64,000 bases of DNA from the NCBI RefSeq assembly GCF_036785885.1, contig NC_092323.1, positions 21,708,501 to 21,772,500 on the forward strand. The letters are read 5' to 3'. The position numbers and the translations under genes were made by a program. The DNA comes from Coffea arabica (lineage: Eukaryota; Streptophyta; Magnoliopsida; Gentianales; Rubiaceae). Within the stretch, counting starts at the first letter, position 1; every line of letters begins with the position of its first letter. Under the pieces are notes generated by a model that was not told the DNA's origin, made no database searches, and saw nothing but the letters and a program-made list of their open reading frames with translations. Below, piece after piece: positions 22,808 through 34,457 of this stretch.

Positions 22808-25068
22808 TCAATGTATAATTGTTCGCGTCCAAATGAGTTTCATAGCAGCGTGGCAGTCACCACAGACCCTAAGATTCTTGTATATCCTAATGGGTGCTCC
22901 TTGTGGCACATATAGAAGGCCAAACGCAACGGCCAACTTCTCACTATGGTAGGCAAGACCTTGTTCCTTACCCTCGTCGTTGATGTCATGGAGTGCAAAA
23001 TTCACGTCTGGTACATATCCAGCGTTCTTGATTAAACCCATGACTTCACTAGTTCTCAAGTAGATCTGATCGGACTTTGGATGGCTTCTATCTTCAGACA
23101 TAAATCTGTGCACCTTACCGTTCATTTCGAGCCAACTATATACCCAGGCTCCTTGCTTATGCACTTTGATTTCATCAGTTTCCTCACTGCTGCAGCATCT
23201 TCCCACTTGCCAGCTTTAGAGTACATATTAGACAGCATAACGTAAGGGACAGCATCTTTTGGCGTCAATTTAAACAGGACCGAAGCTGCCTTCTTCGCCA
23301 GGTCTATATTCCCATGTTTCCTACATGCAGCAAGGAAAACTTTCCAAACAGTCGCACCAGGCTCCACAGCCATTTCATCGAGCAACTTTTCAGCTTCGAG
23401 CAGTTTTCCTGCACGTCCCAGAAGGTCAACCATACATGCATAGTGATCAGGACCAGGCCTTATTCCATGAACATTTATCATGGATTCAAAATATCTACAT
23501 CCCTGATCAATAAGCCCTGCATGGCTGCAAGCAAAAAGTATTCCTGTTAGCCATTGACTTGAAAACTCTGTCGGCCTCTTCTAAGCAGCCACAATTTGCA
23601 TACATTGTCACAAGAGAGTTGTCAACCAGTAAGGATGACTGAAGTCCAGATTTCATGAAATTTGCATGAACTTGTTGTCCAAACTCTAGCAAAGCCAACT
23701 CTGCACAGGAACTCAAGATGCTAGAAGTGATAACTTGGTCAGGTTCAACACCAGAATTTCTCATCTTGCAGAACAACTTCAGGGCTTCTTCATGGGAGCC
23801 ATTATGAGCGCAACCAGTAACAGCAGAGGTCCAAGAGATCACGTCCCTGTCCAATATAGTGTTAAACACCTTAAATGCATAACTTAAATCTCCCTGTTTT
23901 GCATACATATCCACAAGGGCATTGCCAATGAGATTATAGCCTTGAAAGCCAGTCTTGATCACTCAACAATGAACGGATTGTCCTATTTTCACATCCTTTT
24001 TGGAAGTAAGACAGTTCAAGACGGATGGGTAAGTGAAGTCATCAACTCCGATATCCCTCTCATGCATCACCTTAAATAATGACAATGCTTCCTCTTCATA
24101 CCCATTTTTCACATACCCAAGTACCAATGAATTCCAAGAAACCGCATGATCAGCTTCCATTGACTCCAATACCTTCCTAGCACTATGCAAGTCCCCACAT
24201 TTAGCATACATGTCAATTAATGCACTCTGAACAAAGACGTTTGCTTCAAAACCTTCACGAACAATGCAACAATGCACCTGTATCCCAAACCTAATATCAG
24301 AAACAGCAGCACATGCTGTCAAAACTCCTCGAAAGGTATATTGATTTGCCTCAACCCCTCCACCTTCATGCCTCTGAAACAATGAATTGTTTTGTGTGCA
24401 TCACCATTCAGCGAATAGCCATTAATCATAGCGGTCCAAGTAACATGATTTCTCCCGCTAGGCATCTCTTCAAATAGCAACTCAGCTTCCATCACACACA
24501 AGCACTTTGCATACATATCAATAAGGCCAGTGATTACAAATACATTTGTGTCAAAATTGGTCTTAGTGGCATATCCATGGACCTGTTTGCCTTTCAAAAG
24601 CAAACCGTTTACAGAGCACACCCTTAGAAGACTGCCTAATGTGTACTGACTCGGCTTGCAGCCCTCGCATTGCATCTCCCAAAACAACAGAAAACCTTCA
24701 GTTTCATACCCGTACTTGCAATACCCACAAATGAGGAATGACCAGCTGATTTAACTCTTATTTGGGGCATCATCAAACACTTTCTTTGCTTCAGTTAACC
24801 TCCCTAAATCAGCATACCCAGAAACCATAGTGTTCCAAGTGAACCCATCTCTTTGGGGAATTTTCTCAAATAGTTTCCGTGCTTCGTCTATTCGGCCTGA
24901 TCCCACCAGCTCTTTCAAAGATCTATTGATGCCAAGCAGTGAAGATTTAGTGCTTGCCAAGCTCGCAATGCTGCAAGCTTTAAGACTCAAATCGAAGCAC
25001 CAATCTGGATAAGAAGAAGACTCTGTTAATAAACTATTGTACCGCGAGCATAGTTTGTACATGAGCAC
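22808..25068 (-). pseudogene. PPR-DYW (E/DYW-class pentatricopeptide repeat) pseudogene
   Basis: Read from 25068 downwards, the pieces give successive P/L/S-type pentatricopeptide repeats (for example GFTWNTMVSGYADLGRLTEA, VFVITGLIDMYAKC, DVISWTSAVTGCAHNGSHEE). An E domain follows, then a DYW-type deaminase region with YHSEKLAVAFGL (HxE motif) and CGDCHAAMKLI. Order and motifs resemble Arabidopsis At3g61170-type proteins, organellar RNA-editing-class factors; that match is from memory. Lesions: a stop near 24751; a frame change near 24380; an in-frame TGA near 23963 (SVHC-stop-VIKTGF); loss of about one repeat plus frameshift near 23550, where SMANRN is fused to a LFACSHAGLID-like frame; a frame change near 23130-23200; and loss of the final Cys-rich DYW segment after IIH. 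Its truncated tail lies 2 bp from the SPPA-like stop codon. Confidence 0.9.
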
Positions 25069-25234
25069 AGGCTTTTCTTTCTGCAGCCTCGGCCAGAAAA
25101 AATCGTTATTCGCTTGTCAGTCTAAGTGAAAGGCGTGAAACTAATCTCTAACTTGTCCTAACGACTTCAAGTTACATTACAATGCCAATATCTTGGCAAA
25201 TTGGTCAGTGAAGAAGCTTAACGACTCAACAAGG

Positions 25235-25242
25235 GTCACGAC
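25235..25242. repeat. Left TSD of hAT MITE copy 1
   Basis: gtcacgac, repeated exactly at 25766-25773. Confidence 0.9.
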
Positions 25243-25765
25243 TAGGGTTGTAATCGAGTCGATACTCGAGCTCGACTCGACATACAACTAGGGTGTTCGA
25301 GCTCGAGCGAGTAGTATTATTGGAGCTCGAGCTCGAGCTCGAAGTTTGCTCGCAGTACTCGAGCTCGACTCGCATGGGTTCGAGTCCATTCGAGCCTTAT
25401 CGAGTTCGCTCGAGCTCGAGTTATTAAACTTTATTTTCTTAATATTTTTTAAGCAAAAAGACATTATTGCCCTTTTAAAATTTTTATATGACTTGAAACA
25501 TTTCGTAAATTCGACAATTCTTTTGGGTATAAGGGTAATTTTATAATAATAATATATTAAATAATTAAAATTAAAAATATTAAATAATTAAAATTAAAAT
25601 GCTCGATAAGGCTCGTTGAGCTTTCGAGCATCGCTTCTAGATGCTCGAACTCGACTCGACAGTCTTATCGAGCTGCTCGAACTCGGTTTGACCGAGTTCG
25701 AGTCAAATTTTTGACCGAGCTGCTCGCGAGCTACTCGCGAGCAGCTCGGTTCGATTACATCCCTA
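25243..25765. mobile_element. hAT-type MITE, CTCGAG-rich family, copy 1
   Basis: The 523-bp element starts tagggttgtaatcgag and ends ctcggttcgattacatcccta, so the terminal inverted repeats are near complementary. An exact 8-bp TSD flanks it, as expected for hAT transposons. The outer ~180 bp of each side are saturated with gagctcgagctcgag-like sequence and the centre is AT-rich. No transposase is present. Related copies lie at 32475, 42247 and 53430. Confidence 0.92.
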
Positions 25766-25773
25766 GTCACGAC
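25766..25773. repeat. Right TSD of hAT MITE copy 1
   Basis: gtcacgac, exact match to 25235-25242. Confidence 0.9.
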
Positions 25774-28700
25774 TCACGATGACTTGAGTCCCTTGCGAGT
25801 CGAACTCTAAGTTTTGTGAGCAATGCATCAAGGTTAAGCTGGAGTTTCAGTAATATTACTCGCTTGAGATTGAGTATCTTTATGCATGTTAAGTAGAGTT
25901 TGAATATAACGATACTCGAGTGTAACTTAACTTGATTACATCCCCAATCGTTTTATTATGTCTTTCATTTTAATAATTTTCACGAAATTAAAAATTACGA
26001 TGGAGCTAGCAGGAAATTAGCTTGGGCCTTGGGTTAGACAAGGAGAAAAGATGGCTAGGAATTCCCCAAAAAAAAAAATCCCCCAAAAATTCTGCAGCAC
26101 TTGCATACAGCCTCAATTTAATAATAGTAACTTCTATGTCATCTATATAATGGAGTACCCATCGAGAGAAAGTTCATATTTCCACCGATATTCGTTGACA
26201 GTTAGAGTTATATAAACAATCGAAGTTGGCCACTAACAATGATTAAATGATCATTAACTATATTAAATTATAAAGTTTGGATAGTCCAAATCTGTACTCC
26301 ACAAGTCTCTCAACTTCTTTCGCAGACTTCTTTTAGTCACCATCAATATTTTGTTCCCACGTTTTGGTTGTTTATAATTTGCTGCAGACCGAATCAACCT
26401 TAAAAATGGTCTTTGACAAGTCAATGCATAGCTCTTTGTGCCAAATTAATGGTCGTAAGCTAAACCATACAATACGTAGAAAACTAGTTGAAACCTACCA
26501 CAAAAACAAACTTGGTTGAGTTTTGTGGTTTTACTCTCTCTTCCACAGCAATCCTAACTTTATGAATAGCCTTTTTCATTAGGTTAACAGGGTCTTGCAT
26601 GAAGGTTGGGTAGATTGCATGGTAAGATGGGATGAATTGTGAATAGAAAATTTTGGATTCAAAACCTTCCGCTTATCAAAAAGAAAAAAAGAGCCTAAAG
26701 AGATGTCGTGTCCATTTTAACAAAAGCAGAAGGTTTTGGATCAAGACCATGCGCATATAATAAATTCTAAGGGGTAAACAGGATACCTTAGAAAATTTTA
26801 GGGACTTCTAAGGTAATTTAACCACTGGCAAAACATTTGTTATTTTTTGGCCCGTCAGCCCTTGGAGTTCTTTTTATTTACTAACAACCAGAGCAAGGAA
26901 TTCAGCAAGAAAAAAAAAATTTCATTGAAATTCGGGCAGAACCATATAGAGTCCTGAGTAAATTTGTGACCCATTAGTTTTCATTGCGTTATTCTGACAA
27001 TGTACATGGATGTTGAGAAACTTGTAATGATTTGAGTGGGGGTGGATCAGACAAGACGTGTTCAAGATTTTGCATGAGATTTAGGACCTTCAAATATCCT
27101 GATAAGTACGTAGAAAGTATTTTGTTAGTCCCTTTGCCTTGAAGTAGGAACAAAAAACACCAAAAAAAAAAACATTGAATACGTAATTATATTAATGAGT
27201 ATCCACAATATTTAATCAGTAAATACTAGACAAACCATGAGCCCAGTTAAAAATAAAAATAAGATTCTCGACATTGAATTATCATTCATGCACACAAAAT
27301 AAACAAGAGCAAAAGCACATCCAAATACAGGACATGGCAAATGGCAGCTGAATTGGCTGACAGAAAATTGAGATATAACATGAAGAATATGGTGAATTTC
27401 AGTCAAACCTGGAAAAACACACTCTACTTGCTGGATGGATGCGTAAAAACCCGAAAACCATCCTGATAAATTCTTGCAGATAGCTGGTGTTGCCTGAATT
27501 CGTGGCAATGGATCTCAAGATGGCAGGAAGGGAATTCATTTGGACTATAAGGGAAAACGCCAGAAAAATCTCCAGTTTGACTGACGAAACTATCTCTTCC
27601 GGCCATGTTTGTATATCAGAGATGAATTTGAAGAAGCTATATATCTCTTAGGTTTGTTGTTAATGGTAATGGGAATACTATTTGTAAGGGGAGCAAATGC
27701 CCTCCAGGTCGGAAATAGAAAGGCCTTTAGCTTTCTTCAAATTTTCTCTAATTTCTTTTTGTCTCGACACGATGAGAAAGTACATATTAGTGCTGAGAAA
27801 CGATCGAAACAGACAAAACAAGAAAGTTACCCATGCCCGTATATGCATTGCTATTTGCTGGAACAAACTCAGAGGCCACAGCACTGAGAACATTGCGCAA
27901 TAGGAAGCTCAACGGAGGAGCATTTTGCAGAAAACGTTAATCTGATACCCATCAAGCTAGTGAATAATGAATCTAGCCAATTCTCTTTTTGCTTCTTTCA
28001 CGATTTTTTTTTTATGATACCTTATAGTTCAAAAATGACAAAAACAAGACAAATAATAAAGTTATCATGTCTTTTAGGCTTGAGAACGTTCTCTTTTAGT
28101 ACATGCATGCAATTCATCGGCTCAATTTAACAATATCTTTGCTTGCCAATTCTTTTCTAAATTTTGCCGTGGGTTTTCTTTTGGAATCCCATTTGCTATT
28201 TCAGGCATTGTTTTTATCAAATCTATGTATCTCCTATATATCTTTCTTCATCAACAGGGTAAAAGATGTTGTTTCATGAAAATTAATTGAATTTCTTTAA
28301 CATTATTAGGGCATGTTTGGCTAATCCTGAGAGATAGAATGAGTAAGTACTCAATTAAATATATCCAACCTCAGAATCCAAAAGCTCACTAGATCAATAG
28401 GATCATTCTGTGCGATCCATTTTCGCTTGCATGCAAAACAAAAGTTGGAGCTGAAGATCATCAAAATCTAGTTATATATAAGACTATATTATTTGCTGAA
28501 GACATACTTGAACAATTTTTCTTTATGAAAATATATAAAGACATTGAAGGCAACCAATTAACTTTCCCTAATATCAAGTAGTATACCTTCATGGCTCAAG
28601 AAATAGTATTTAAAAAGTATTTCTTACCAACATTAATGCATGCTTTGGCATCAAACATGATGATAAGCATTCTCAATATATCATTTGTATTTCACAATAA

Positions 28701-29222
28701 TTTAGGATATATAGCAAACATTATGTATTCATATATCTTACAAACAGCGGTTGCATAGCAAACTTCATTTATAACTTCAATTATACATATCAAATACATC
28801 CATTTCATTCGTATTTCACAATTCAGGATGTATAGCAAATACTATCGTATCTTACAATGGAAAATGCATAGCAAACCCGGATTCTTTCACAACTTCCATA
28901 TACAAAATATTGGAGGATAGCTATATATTAGCAAGCACCAAGCAACGTCATAACTTGCAAATTTACAAGGACGGGTAGCAAGTAGCACGTAGCGAGCACT
29001 GGCAGCATCTTCAGTGGTAACATATCGATTTATCTCCCACTTTTATTTAGACGTTTTGGGGTTTTTCTTATACCTCCACACTTTGATTGCAACAAAGAGT
29101 CTACATATTATAGTAGTACTTTACGATTCAAGAGAGGGTGGCGACTAGAAGGAGTATGACCATCTTTTGATGGAGGGCTGATTGAGGAATCAAGATCATG
29201 CTTTCTTGGGAAAAAAAGCAAT
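25774..29222. other. Intergenic sequence, no recognisable gene
   Basis: AT-rich. Minus-strand frames of 98 and 60 codons near 27212-27606 and a plus-strand frame at 27609 show no motif I recognise and overlap one another. They could be the edges of an eroded exon, but I cannot support a gene. No tRNA- or rRNA-like sequence was noticed. Confidence 0.45.
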
Positions 29223-29735
29223 TCAGTTTAAGCGATAAGAAAGATATATTCCAAGAAGGCTTAAGGCATAGATAGACCAGGATATTAGCTTAAGCCAAAG
29301 GGGGAAAAACATGGTTGTGGCAAGGAAAAACAAGGTGGCTCCAAAGAAGACCCAGGCATATTGTAGCACAAGACCCAGAGCAGGATTGGAGTTCCTAGAT
29401 ATGTAGACGGATAGAAAGAGAGCGGTGAAGCATAATATTAACATGAGACAAGCCAAGTGGAAGGCTATTGGAATATGGTTCAGATTCTGGATCTTTATCA
29501 TTGGAATATTGATTGCTGCGAAGCAAAATCCCAAAATCAATAGGTGCTGATCTTGTTGATTATTTGGGGCAAAACCTAAACGTGGTGGTGGTGCAGGTAC
29601 AACGTTAGCAGGAAATAGTTGCTCATGCAACTGAGGAGGAAATACTATGACTTGAACGTACCTCAGAGACTGCTCTATCATTCTTTTGGTTGATGTATAT
29701 AAACTTGCAACATAGTTTGCTGCTTTATCTCCCAT
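29223..29735 (-). CDS. Small four-helix membrane protein of unknown function
   Basis: Single-exon frame of 170 residues starting MGDKAANYVASLYTSTKRMI. A polar, proline-containing N-terminal third (APPPRLGF near residue 50) is followed by four hydrophobic segments at about residues 64-82, 88-112, 121-143 and 148-167, ending LSYRLN. No signal peptide or catalytic motif is visible. The layout predicts an integral membrane protein with short loops. I do not recognise a named family. A degraded paralogue at 51.9-52.6 kb shares the same architecture and the same end motif (FPL-x3-K-L-x-S-W-S here). A TATA box lies 53 bp upstream. No intron is needed. It is the best candidate for an intact gene in the window; function unknown. 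Confidence 0.75.
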   Translation of the reverse strand: MGDKAANYVASLYTSTKRMIEQSLRYVQVIVFPPQLHEQLFPANVVPAPPPRLGFAPNNQQDQHLLILGFCFAAINIPMIKIQNLNHIPIAFHLACLMLILCFTALFLSVYISRNSNPALGLVLQYAWVFFGATLFFLATTMFFPLWLKLISWSIYALSLLGIYLSYRLN

Positions 29736-29787
29736 TGTTCAAGTCTAGTAGTCAAGAATGTCTGAGCAATTTTAGCTTCAGGTCACC

Positions 29788-29797
29788 TATATATATA
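29788..29797 (-). promoter_or_regulatory. TATA box of the membrane-protein gene
   Basis: tatatatata flanked by C on its left and C on its right (cc-tatatatata-cat), 53 bp before the ATG at 29735. That spacing fits a short 5' leader. The paralogue near 52.6 kb also has ctatatatata upstream. Confidence 0.45.
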
Positions 29798-32474
29798 CAT
29801 ACTGCTTAAACCCTAGGACGGAAACCACCTTATTACGTTTCTTTAAGAATTGTCAAAAAGAACTTCAAGATGGTTAACTATCAACCATTATCATCTAAAC
29901 AGTAAATTTTTACATTTCTGTGTCCAAACGAAAGGATTAACGGGGAACTGTTTGTCATGCAATAAAAATTAGATGCAAATGAACGCTTAAAATTTATCTG
30001 CTGTTGACTATTGAATTATTGATAATAATGGAGCACTATTTATCTTATCAGTGGTTTTTTGGAAGGAAAAGTTGCCCAAATTGTCTGTTAGATTGTTACA
30101 TCTATGATTATCCTTTCTCTAATTTCTCACAATTAAAGTGATGCATATGCACAGAAGATTATTACTCGAACCAGGAATAAGTGGATCAACTTTCCTTGTC
30201 AAGCTTCATAAACGAGTTCAATCAATACTGCAAATAACGTACAGAGATGGAACATAAATCCTAAGGTTTCGTTTGGTTTGGTTCTGTCAGTAACAAGCAC
30301 TATATCTAATTATGCATGGCCAAGAAACGGTAAGGACACATCAAACTCTTATCAGTTATGTTGATTACAGTTGTTTTCTCTCCCTGTTCTGGGGTTACAT
30401 ATATAACCGTTTGCTAGAATTCAGTTAATAAAATTCAACTCCCAATGACATCAAAATTTTGCTAGCGAACACACAACAATTATATTCATCTCCTTTTTTT
30501 TTTTTTGTAAAATTGAAGATTTTTCTTTTTTTTTTTTCGATGCTTAGAAGTAGATTATTGTTTAGAACCCTTGCTAATGAGTCATAATGATAGTTTAACT
30601 CTTGTAATTATTTATTTATTTGTTTGTAAGTACAATATCTATACTATATACAATAGGAGAGCTTCCATTCGATGTAATCAATTCATGTCACTTAATGGTA
30701 TATCAAAAATATCCTCTAAAACTACTTTTCAAGCTACTCAAGTTACCTCTTTTTCTCTACCATGATCTTAAGTACATCCACTTATTGACATCTCCTCTTT
30801 TTTCTCTACCATGAATTTAAATACAATAACTTCCTATAAAATAAAAAAAAAGAATAGAATTTATAGATTTTTGAGAAAAGCACACATATGCTCTAACATG
30901 ATTTTAAATATAATAGTTGATCATAAAAATATATAATTATATATTTTTGAAATAAGCACAGATGTAGGATGTGTCAAAATCTAGCACTAGTTATTTATTA
31001 TCACCATTAGGGCATAAAATTACTTTAAGAAGCCAGTAGTTGCCCATGATCCCCCACCCCTGCACCATCTTTTAAAAGGGGAAAAAAAATGGAATACTTC
31101 TCGCAGCAGGTTAATAAAACTTATCAAAAAAATTTCCAACCTGTGAATTAATAGGATAGTTGTACCTTAGCTGATGACATCGAGTGCATTTAATCCTAAC
31201 ATAAATGCACCAATAATCCAACTGGAATCGCAAACGTTAATACATTGGTAGAATACTAACAGAGCGCAAACAGTGAAGGCGGGAACATCGTACTCAGTCT
31301 CATACAAAAGATGCATTAACGTTAATGTGTGTCGTACAAAGATTTCATATTTATTTTTTAAAAAATTAAAAAAGGGCAGCAATTTGCCATTATCTCATGA
31401 ATGAATTTTTAGTTTCCAGTGAAGCTAATAAATGCAACAACGCAACAATTAGATAATTTTACTTTTGTATCAACAAGTAAGCAAAATCCTTTAGTTGAAA
31501 CCATAAGTTGTTGCAAGAGAGATAAGCCATAAGTAAAATTAATTCATGAAAGAAAGTTAAATACTAAAAAGGGTAAAATTAAACTATTTATTGACCTATC
31601 TTTTATCTTCAATTAGGCATATCACTTGGACAATAGAAAGTAATTAATTTTATACACATACAGACACACATATACATATACACATATTTAGTTTCAAAGT
31701 CGTTTGTGGAGACTAATAGACTGGCAACTATTATGGAAGGTGTGCGTTTGAACATATGCGAGAGACATGAAATAGTGTGTATAAGTTGTTTTGTCTGTGA
31801 GGTCGAAGAAAGGGTTTTTATATGTGTTAATAGATAAAAAGTGAATGCAATGTTTGCCACAAGAAAAAGAGTGTGTTTATTTATGGGTCCGTGGGTATGT
31901 AAGGGTGTGGGTGTATGTGCATGTGTGTGTACGAGAAAAAGGGAGGGTGAGAGCTTGTCCGTGTGTATGTTGGTTTGTTAGGTGATTAATTAGGGACAAC
32001 TTAAATCTATATGGGTCACTTTTGCATCTGTATGGTCAGGTGGTGGTTCAGTTATCGTCAGTTCTCCGTGGTCCTGTTAGGTTAACTTTTTAGTATAAAT
32101 TAGAATAAGAGCAGGAGTAAGCGTATATGGTGACAATAGACAAAAAAAAAAAATTAATTAGAGAGAAAGTAAAAGATATGTATGAGTAAAGGGAAGTGTA
32201 TGGTTGTATGTGACAGAAGAGTTTGTGGAATAGAGATAAATTGATAGTTGACTACTATTAAATTAGCACAAATTGCAAAAATTCAGTGATAAATTTAGAC
32301 TTAAAGGTGTTGTATACAAACTGAATGATTATTTAGTCAGATTTAAGAAAAGCTGAACAAGAAAAAAAAGCACTTTAATCATTAGATAAACGATTATTGG
32401 GGTTATCAATACCCCATCTAAGAAAACAACTACTTTTAAACAAGATGCTAACCATTTGAAATATTAGCGAGAGA
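29798..32474. other. AT-rich intergenic sequence, no gene seen
   Basis: Contains long T tracts (about 30495-30538), a GT-rich stretch around 31870-31960 (gtgtgggtgtatgtgcatgt), and no convincing frame. Two overlapping 64-codon plus-strand frames at 30571-30814 have no motif. Confidence 0.45.
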
Positions 32475-32869
32475 TAGTGTTGCAAATGAACTGAGTTGAA
32501 CTGGTTTCGGTCTAATTAAATTGAACTCAACTTTTGACACACTTGTACTTGAGCTCGAAATCAATGAACTTCTAGTATAAAACTCAAGTTCAAGCTAATT
32601 GAATTCAGAACTCAAAAATAATCGTATTTGATAAAATGGATAAAAATAACATTTCACTCTAGAAAATGCAAAAACTAAAATTAACGAGTAATAAATGTAT
32701 ATTATGAGCCTGTAGCATATGAGTCCAATATATCTAGATTCGAACTTCGTTCGAAAGCTCACTTCACTTGAGCTATTTAACCCTCGACTTTGATCACTGA
32801 GCTCGACTTGAGCCTTGACCGAACTGATTTGCGAGCTTTCCTAAATCAGTTCCATCATTTGCAGCCTTA
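32475..32869. mobile_element. hAT-type MITE, CTCGAG-rich family, diverged copy 4
   Basis: Starts tagtgttgcaaatgaactga and ends catcatttgcagcctta. The ends are imperfect inverted repeats of the same type as the copies at 42247 and 53430 (compare tagagctgcaaacga). Internal sequence shows 'gagctcgaaatc', 'gctcgacttgagcc'. No 8-bp TSD can be seen, consistent with an older insertion. Confidence 0.65.
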
Positions 32870-34152
32870 GGTAAAAATACGACTATCGATAGGTGAAATA
32901 AAATTATTCATGGAGACCCATCGTGAAGAAGCTAGAAACAGCCGCCACATGACTCGGGATAATTCTATGCAGTACGCAGTTATTCATTACTAAAAAAAGA
33001 ACTCAGAAGGAAACAAAAATAGAAAGCAAGATTTGAATAGTTTATATTTTTTTCCACTAATGACCATGACGAGAAGAATACTTTTTGACAGAACAATCTG
33101 GCATATTGCTGGGGAAGATCTAGCTGATGAGTCATGACTCACTAAGCCCGGTAATTACATCGTACTTTCGTACATAAACACATCCTTTTTTTTAATTTAT
33201 TTGTCTGCCTACTATAATTGTTTTTTTTTTTTTTGGGAAAAAGGGTCTCATATGGTTCAACTGTCTAATAGTTTGAAAGTTAATGGGGTGTTTGGCATGT
33301 GATATTTCACTTAAAGTTTGGCCCAAATAGGAAACAAAGAAAAGGTAAATACAAATAGGAAAGATTAATCGTATATTTAGAAAGTAAATCCATTGAGATG
33401 TTAAAAAAAGAGACTTTCATTAAAACTATGTAGATAGTTTCAAAGAAGACATAATGCAGTTATAAAGGTGATAGATTTGATTCCTCCAAAAGCAAAAAAG
33501 AAGGTGATAGATTAGAGTAAAGTATAACTTGATTTCTCACTAATGATCATAGAAGACAGATGCGCCTCCAAGTCAACAATACTCTATTAGAATATTTTAT
33601 CTTGAACGCCAACAATACTTTATTAGAGTATTTTATTTTGAATGCCAAGATCTTTGCTTGTGGACCCCATAAGCATGCAAAGTAATTAATTACTAATTAC
33701 ATACTAATTACTTTGCATTTTCGTTATATAAGCTCGATAATTACCTCGAAATTTCGTAAGCTATATAAGCTCAATAATTACCTCGAAGTTTCATAAGTTT
33801 GCTTAAGTACGTCACTTAACCACTTTTTTTTTAAATTTATAGTGCATGAGAGAGGTCAAAAATTCAAAATCTTTCATTTACACTCCTTTTTTTATACTAT
33901 CCAACCCATCCCTCCACCATCATTTTACCACTTAAATCACTTATTAGTTGACTAGTAGTAGGCCAAGCAAGCCACTGCTATTTCTAAGTGTATTATGTCT
34001 TCTTATGTATCCATTAGGAAACATTTGCTGTACCACACATGGTTAATAGATTGAGAGCAAACAGCAGGAGCCTTAGCGACATTTTTGAAACTCCTTAATT
34101 AGTCCTTGAACTATTTCTTTACTTAAAATGGTTATACAATTAAAGAAAATAT
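32870..34152. other. AT-rich intergenic sequence with short tandem duplications
   Basis: No gene seen. A ~40-bp unit (caacaatact(c/t)tattagaatatttta-like) is duplicated at about 33576-33655. A ~43-bp unit (atataagctc(g/a)ataattacctcg-like) is duplicated at about 33726-33797. Confidence 0.5.
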
Positions 34153-34457
34153 GGTAAATTACTTAGGAAGCCTCTAAACTAATTCAATTGTCAGTTTTGG
34201 CCATTTATTTATTTGAAGTCTCAAATTGACCTTTCAAGAATCAAAACTATCAAATTTTGACCGTTGAATCTATTTCCATTATTAAAAGTTAAAACTGATG
34301 GACATAAGGGCAAAATTTGAAAATTCTACGGTAAAAATGGAGTGAAGGATCAAAATTTCAGACCTTTTATTGTTAAAGAATCAAATTGAGACTTGAAATA
34401 GAGATCGGGTCAAAATTGATGATTGAAATAGTCTAGGGACTCCTAAAGTAATTTACC
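34153..34457. mobile_element. TIR element (MITE) of about 305 bp
   Basis: The left end ggtaaattacttaggaag and the right end, read in reverse (ggtaaattactttaggagtc), are inverted repeats with similarity extending about 80 bp inward. The flanking trinucleotide tat is on both sides, but it is too short to assign a superfamily. No coding sequence. Confidence 0.6.

Noticed and set aside
27212..27606. Possible minus-strand exons
   Set aside because: The frames overlap, are short, and I recognise no family. Not enough to call a gene.
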